Shown here: in pieces, positions 30,858-34,384 of the stretch
How the letters are laid out: every line of letters begins with the position of its first letter
Position numbering within the stretch: position 1 is the stretch's first letter
Assembly (NCBI GenBank): GCA_039024315.1
Contig: JBCCQN010000072.1
Location: forward strand, 1-34,384
Origin: JBCAWW01 sp039024315
GTDB lineage: Bacteria; Bacteroidota; Bacteroidia; J057
Length of the DNA stretch: 34,384 bases
Direction of reading: 5' to 3'
The notes under the pieces: generated by a model
The model's input: the letters and a program-made list of their open reading frames with translations, nothing else
Told to the model about the DNA's origin: nothing
The model's database searches: none
Program-made: the position numbers and the translations under genes

Positions 30858-30911
30858 GTGAGTAATCACTCACTATTTCGGAGATTCTACATAAGTCAAC
30901 TTTAGCTAAAG
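30858..30911. promoter_or_regulatory. Two palindromes in front of the molybdoenzyme operon
   Basis: GTGAGTAATCACTCAC (30858-30873, 6-bp arms, 4-bp centre) and the perfect CTTTAGCTAAAG (30900-30911) lie 48 bp and 10 bp before the ATG at 30922. Either could be an operator or leader structure. A canonical TAnnTTTG box was not found. Confidence 0.4.
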
Positions 30912-30921
30912 ACCTGTCATT

Positions 30922-31536
30922 ATGAAAAAACTCAGCCTTTTGGCTTTGACTTTTGCCCTCTTACTACTCGGCATTGTCGGAATGGAGGCCTTTTCGGGTA
31001 GCCAAGCTGCCCTCAAAGATCCTAAGCCGCTTGCAGAGCAAGAAGATTTAGCCGCTACTCCTTTTGATCAGATGATGGAGGTAATTTCTCACAAACGATG
31101 TGTCAATTGTCATCCGACCGGTGATCGACCGCGTCAAGGTGAAGATAGCCACCTCCATAATTTCAACATTCAGCGTGGGAAGGATGGGCATGGTGTTGTC
31201 GCCTTGCAATGTGCCGCCTGTCACCAGAAAGAAAATAATCTAAACTCTGGCGTTCCCGGTGCCCCTCATTGGCATCTCGCTCCTCGTTCTATGGGGTGGG
31301 AGGGAATGAGCCGCAGCGAAATCGCTCAGGCGATGACTGATCCCCAACGCAATGGAGGACGCACGATTGAAGAAATTGAGAAGCACCTAACGGAAGACCC
31401 GCTTGTCCTTTGGGTATTTGAGCCCGGTGTCAATCATGAAGGTATCCCGCGTGAAAAACCGCCTTTGAGCAAAGAAGCGTTTATCGCTGCCGTCAAAGCA
31501 TGGGTAGCAGAAGGTGCTCCCATTCCAACAGAATAA
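30922..31536 (+). CDS. Exported diheme c-type cytochrome-like subunit
   Basis: 204 residues with a Sec signal (about 1-26). Two heme-attachment motifs are present: CVNCH at 60-64 and CAACH at 97-101, about 37 residues apart. Several further His and Met residues (HLHNF, HWHLAPRSMGW) could be axial ligands. The C-terminal half (MSRSEIAQAMTD...VLWVFEPG) matches no domain I can name but contains the conserved-looking WVFEPG. The gene is first in an operon with an iron-sulphur and a molybdopterin subunit (18 bp to the next gene). The likely job is to take electrons from the molybdenum enzyme in the periplasm and pass them to the respiratory chain. Heme binding is firm; the partner is inferred from the operon. 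Confidence 0.85.
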   Translation: MKKLSLLALTFALLLLGIVGMEAFSGSQAALKDPKPLAEQEDLAATPFDQMMEVISHKRCVNCHPTGDRPRQGEDSHLHNFNIQRGKDGHGVVALQCAACHQKENNLNSGVPGAPHWHLAPRSMGWEGMSRSEIAQAMTDPQRNGGRTIEEIEKHLTEDPLVLWVFEPGVNHEGIPREKPPLSKEAFIAAVKAWVAEGAPIPTE

Positions 31537-31554
31537 TAAATCAGACCGACTATT

Positions 31555-32022
31555 ATGAAAATATCCTTTCAAATCAATGGAAAGCCTCAAACCGTTGAGG
31601 TCGAGCCTAGTACCCCCCTACTGTGGGTGATTAGAGATGTACTAGATATGAAGGGCACTAAGTTTGGTTGCGGTAAAGCTGCCTGTGGTGCTTGTACGAT
31701 CCACATCGACGGCACTGCCGTCCGTTCTTGCTCTTATGCAGCACGCTTTGCCGAAGGCAAAAGCATCACGACCATTGAGGGGCTTTCTGACGGCGACAAT
31801 TTGCATCCCGTACAGCAAGCTTGGATGGAGGAAATCGTTCCGCAATGCGGCTACTGTCAACCCGGCTTTATGATGGCGACCGCTGCCTTGTTGGAAAAAA
31901 TACCCAACCCAACTGACGAAGACATTGACAAAAATATCGCTAACGTTTGCCGTTGTGCTACTTATTATCGGATGCGTAAAGCCATCCACAGAGCCGCTGA
32001 AATCAAAGCTACTAACTCCTAG
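31555..32022 (+). CDS. [2Fe-2S] subunit of a molybdenum hydroxylase (IorA/CoxS-like)
   Basis: 155 residues, the family length. The plant-type ferredoxin domain has Cys39-x4-Cys44-x2-Cys47 and Cys59 (FGCGKAACGACTIHIDG). The helical second-cluster domain has Cys98-x2-Cys101 and Cys132-x-Cys134 (QCGYCQPGFMM, NVCRCATYYRMRKAI). It carries electrons from the molybdenum centre to the outer acceptor, here probably the cytochrome encoded just upstream. There is no signal peptide of its own, so export must rely on the Tat signal of the large subunit as a folded complex. It lies 11 bp before the large-subunit gene. No FAD-binding medium subunit is encoded, as expected for the two-subunit isoquinoline oxidoreductase type. 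Confidence 0.95.
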   Translation: MKISFQINGKPQTVEVEPSTPLLWVIRDVLDMKGTKFGCGKAACGACTIHIDGTAVRSCSYAARFAEGKSITTIEGLSDGDNLHPVQQAWMEEIVPQCGYCQPGFMMATAALLEKIPNPTDEDIDKNIANVCRCATYYRMRKAIHRAAEIKATNS

Positions 32023-32033
32023 AATACACGAAG

Positions 32034-34208
32034 ATGAGCGAAAAAGAAACTACCAAAAAGAAAGGTTTTTCCCGCCGTAAATTCCTAGTACGTTCTGCTA
32101 TAGGAGTAGGGGTAATTATTGGTACTGGCTTCGTTGGTCAAGGGCCATTTAGACGTTTTATCGCTGGTGCCGCCAATACATTAGAGGCTGCTTATCAGGG
32201 AGATACTACCCCAAACCTTTGGTTTGAGGTAACGGCTGAAAACCAAGTGATCCTACACAGTCCCAAAGTCGAAATGGGGCAGGGAACCTTTACTGGGCTA
32301 GCCCAAATTGCAGCAGATGAGTTTGAGGTGGATGTGAAACGCATCCAAGTGGTGCACGCTGCTTCTGCTTCGGGTAATCTCGATGGCATCAGTACTGGAG
32401 GGAGTAATTCGATCTCTGGTCTTTGGATACCCCTTCGCGAGATGGCTGCTACGATGCGTGAGATGATCAAGACTGAAGCCGCTGCTTTGATGGGAGTGGC
32501 TGCCACTTCTCTTTCTGTTAGTGATGGTATCATTACCGGCAATGGCAAAAGCATGACCTATGGAGAAGTGGTCTCTCAAGTAAGCGAATGGAAAGTGCCT
32601 GATACGCCTCCCTTGAAGGCCATGAAGGACTATAAATTCATTGGTAAACCCATCCAGCGAGTTGACTTGAAAGACAAAGTAATTGGTACGCCTATGTTTG
32701 GGATGGATGCCAGTATGCCTGATATGCTTTATGGCGCTGTAGCTCGTCCTGCTACTATTGGAGCGACCTTTGTCAGCGCGGATACTACTGCTGCTGAGGG
32801 TATGCCCGGTGTAGTCAAAATCGTCAAAGAGAAAGATTTTGTGGGGGTAGTGGCAAATACTCGCATGCAGGCAGAAAATGCTAAGGATGCGATAAAGGTT
32901 ACTTGGCAGACTGATAGGAATTGGCAACTCTCCGATATTGAAGCAATGATCAAGGTTGGCCAAGGAAAGCCTGTTCAGATTCAGCGCGAGGGTAAACCTA
33001 AGAAGGTGCTAGCAGATGATCAAGAAGGGATTGTCAAGGCCGAATACACCAGTCCGATTGGCGCTCACGCCCAAATTGAGCCTAATGGGGCACTTGCCTA
33101 TGTCGAAGGGGATAAGGCAACGATAATGATGTCCACCCAAGTAGTCAAAATTACCCGAGATGAGATCGCGGTCAGACTAGACCTGAAGCCAGAAAACGTA
33201 AATATGAAGCCTACCTATTTGGGGGGAGGCTTTGGGCGTAGATTACATACGCCTAATGCCATTCAGGCAGCATTACTTTCCAAGGCCGTTGGTAAGCCCG
33301 TCAAATGTTTTTTCAACCGTAAGGAGGAATTTCAAAATGATACTTTTAGACCTCCTACCCATCATGTGTTGAAAGCAAAAATGACTGAGGAGGGGAAGAT
33401 TGAAGCGATTTATCATGATCTCTCAAGCGGAGACGTGATGTTTGGGGCGGCGCTGACTCCTGCAGTTCTAGAAAAGATTATTGGTGCAGATATCGGAGCT
33501 TGGCGTGGAGGTATGATCCAATATAGCGGCATCGCAAACTATGGCGCTACTTCCTGGCGAGTAAAACTACCATTTGCTACGAGTTTTTGGCGCAGTCTCG
33601 GTTTGTTAGCCAACACCTTTGCCATCGAAAGCTTTATGGATGAACTTGCACTCAGTGTCAATAAAAATCCGGTTGAGTTCAGACTTGCTCACATTAAGGA
33701 AGATGAGGCTGGAAAGCGTCTCAAGGCAGTCATCAAAGCTGCAGCCGAAAAAGGCGGCTACACAGATGAAGTGCAAAATGGTCGAGCTATGGGATTGGCT
33801 GCTTCCACCGATGCCAATACTCCATGTGCTCATGTGGTAGAAGTTTCTATCGAAAATAAAAAGATCAAAGTCCACAAAGTTACTTGTGCCATTGATCCAG
33901 GGCTCGCGGTCAATCCCGATCAGGTTCGAGCCCAGTGTGAGGGGGGCATCATTATGGGGCTAAGTGGCGCCATGTTTGAAAAAATGACCGTCAAAGACGG
34001 AGTGCTCAGTCCTACCATTTATGGTCCTTACAAAATGGCCCTAATGAAGGATGCGCCTAAGGAGATTGATGTGATCATCCTAGAAAATGCCGATGCACCG
34101 GGGGCTGTGGGAGAGCCACCAATGGGCCCAATTGGAGCTGCGATCGCCAATGCGGTCTACCGATTGACAGGTGAACGTTTGCGTGATCTACCGCTCACCT
34201 TGGCTTAG
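32034..34208 (+). CDS. Molybdopterin-binding subunit of a xanthine-dehydrogenase-family oxidoreductase (IorB-like), Tat-exported
   Basis: 724 residues. A twin-arginine signal opens the protein (SRRKFLVRS at 13-21, followed by the hydrophobic AIGVGVIIGTGFVG). The molybdopterin cytosine dinucleotide site is seen in EMGQGTFTGLAQIAADE, the loop GGGFGRR near 397-403, and the C-terminal catalytic Glu in GEPPMGP (about 693-699). The typical DPGLAVNPDQVRAQCEGG stretch lies near 621-638. Enzymes of this branch hydroxylate N-heterocycles or oxidise aldehydes with water as oxygen donor. Sequence inspection cannot tell which. It ends the three-gene operon and is followed by a strong terminator. Length and domain order are complete. 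Confidence 0.95.
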   Translation: MSEKETTKKKGFSRRKFLVRSAIGVGVIIGTGFVGQGPFRRFIAGAANTLEAAYQGDTTPNLWFEVTAENQVILHSPKVEMGQGTFTGLAQIAADEFEVDVKRIQVVHAASASGNLDGISTGGSNSISGLWIPLREMAATMREMIKTEAAALMGVAATSLSVSDGIITGNGKSMTYGEVVSQVSEWKVPDTPPLKAMKDYKFIGKPIQRVDLKDKVIGTPMFGMDASMPDMLYGAVARPATIGATFVSADTTAAEGMPGVVKIVKEKDFVGVVANTRMQAENAKDAIKVTWQTDRNWQLSDIEAMIKVGQGKPVQIQREGKPKKVLADDQEGIVKAEYTSPIGAHAQIEPNGALAYVEGDKATIMMSTQVVKITRDEIAVRLDLKPENVNMKPTYLGGGFGRRLHTPNAIQAALLSKAVGKPVKCFFNRKEEFQNDTFRPPTHHVLKAKMTEEGKIEAIYHDLSSGDVMFGAALTPAVLEKIIGADIGAWRGGMIQYSGIANYGATSWRVKLPFATSFWRSLGLLANTFAIESFMDELALSVNKNPVEFRLAHIKEDEAGKRLKAVIKAAAEKGGYTDEVQNGRAMGLAASTDANTPCAHVVEVSIENKKIKVHKVTCAIDPGLAVNPDQVRAQCEGGIIMGLSGAMFEKMTVKDGVLSPTIYGPYKMALMKDAPKEIDVIILENADAPGAVGEPPMGPIGAAIANAVYRLTGERLRDLPLTLA

Positions 34209-34230
34209 GATTTTCGGTTTTAATTCTTAA

Positions 34231-34268
34231 AAAAGGCTGACGGAAACTTAATTCTGTCAGCCTTTGCT
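34231..34268 (+). terminator. Rho-independent terminator after the molybdoenzyme operon
   Basis: AAGGCTGACGGAA (34233-34245) pairs with TTCTGTCAGCCTT (34252-34264) over 13 positions with one G-T wobble, around a 6-nt loop. A-rich sequence precedes it and T-rich sequence follows. Confidence 0.85.
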
Positions 34269-34308
34269 TTTATCTAGGTGTGAATCTTTGACGATTTTTA
34301 TTGGGTCT

Positions 34309-34342
34309 ACTCCCGATAACTATCGCATAGGCGTCAAGCTAA
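34309..34342 (+). repeat. Dispersed 34-bp repeat, copy B
   Basis: Inverted relative to 89-122, with three mismatches by eye. It lies 101 bp past the stop of the molybdoenzyme operon, after its terminator. It starts ACTCCCGATAACTATCGCAT and ends GGCGTCAAGCTAA. No gene is visible from 34209 to the window end. Confidence 0.7.
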
Positions 34343-34384
34343 TGGTGTTAACCACGTTTTCTTGCATCCCAAGAAGGATCATAC

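Noticed and set aside
31642..31989. Long antisense ORF across the [2Fe-2S] subunit gene
   Set aside because: The sense protein is unmistakable and the antisense product has no recognisable features.
32298..32963. 221-residue antisense ORF in the molybdopterin subunit gene
   Set aside because: It is an open-frame shadow of codon bias on the opposite strand, with Ser/His-rich composition and no motifs.
89..34342. Edge repeats considered as attachment sites or ends of a mobile element
   Set aside because: The 34 kb between them contains housekeeping genes (uvrA, engB, ubiE, clpS, aat) and no integrase or transposase.

Overview
The window is a stretch of ordinary chromosome from a member of the phylum Bacteroidota. 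A free-living, gliding or particle-associated lineage such as the Saprospiria or a near relative is my best guess, but the sequence alone does not settle the class. Four observations support the phylum: a 1200-residue surface protein ending in a type IX secretion (T9SS) sorting domain; two PorT-like outer-membrane barrels; TAnnTTTG-type promoter boxes with few Shine-Dalgarno sites; and a menaquinone methyltransferase and EngB that look typical of the phylum. I see no rRNA, tRNA, CRISPR array, transposase, integrase or phage gene.

Layout. (1) 145-3615, minus strand: a compact four-gene operon with an alpha/beta hydrolase, an ADP-ribosylglycohydrolase-family lipoprotein, a second esterase-like hydrolase and a small membrane protein. 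(2) 3788-9569, plus strand: a CotH-kinase/lamin-tail surface protein, a LOG-family nucleotide hydrolase and a lytic transglycosylase. (3) 9890-10597, minus strand: an SDR oxidoreductase, divergent from uvrA (10881-13709). (4) 13690-17606, minus strand: a zinc phospholipase C-like secreted enzyme followed by two tandem paralogous membrane histidine kinases with no response regulator. (5) 17793-18820, plus strand: clpS-aat, an N-degron pair with a TAATG junction. (6) 19041-26168: a blaI/M56-peptidase regulatory pair, divergent across only 29 bp from a five-gene envelope block (two small barrels, a serine beta-lactamase-like lipoprotein, an SGNH-like protein and an MMPL/RND exporter). The 29 bp hold a perfect dyad. 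(7) engB and ubiE, divergent (26165-27618). (8) 27969-29710: two tandem PorT-like barrels. (9) 29868-34208: an AraC-type regulator, then a cytochrome c / [2Fe-2S] / molybdopterin three-gene operon encoding an exported molybdenum hydroxylase.

Non-coding content is mostly small palindromes and dispersed repeats. A REP-like element of about 20 bp (forms TACCGCTTCGCGGAACGCTT and, inverted, AAGCGTTCTGCGCAGCAGTA) occurs seven times in three intergenic gaps, mostly next to T-runs at gene ends. A second repeat of 34 bp lies at both edges of the window, each time just past the 3' end of an operon and in the same orientation relative to it. Rho-independent terminators follow the lytic transglycosylase, ubiE, the second barrel and the molybdoenzyme operon.

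The best leads for new biology are the BlaI/M56-controlled envelope block, the phospholipase-plus-twin-kinase operon, the lipidated ADP-ribosylglycohydrolase operon, the doubled PorT-like gene, and matching half-sites on both sides of the araC-type gene. Most of the remaining genes are housekeeping and unremarkable.
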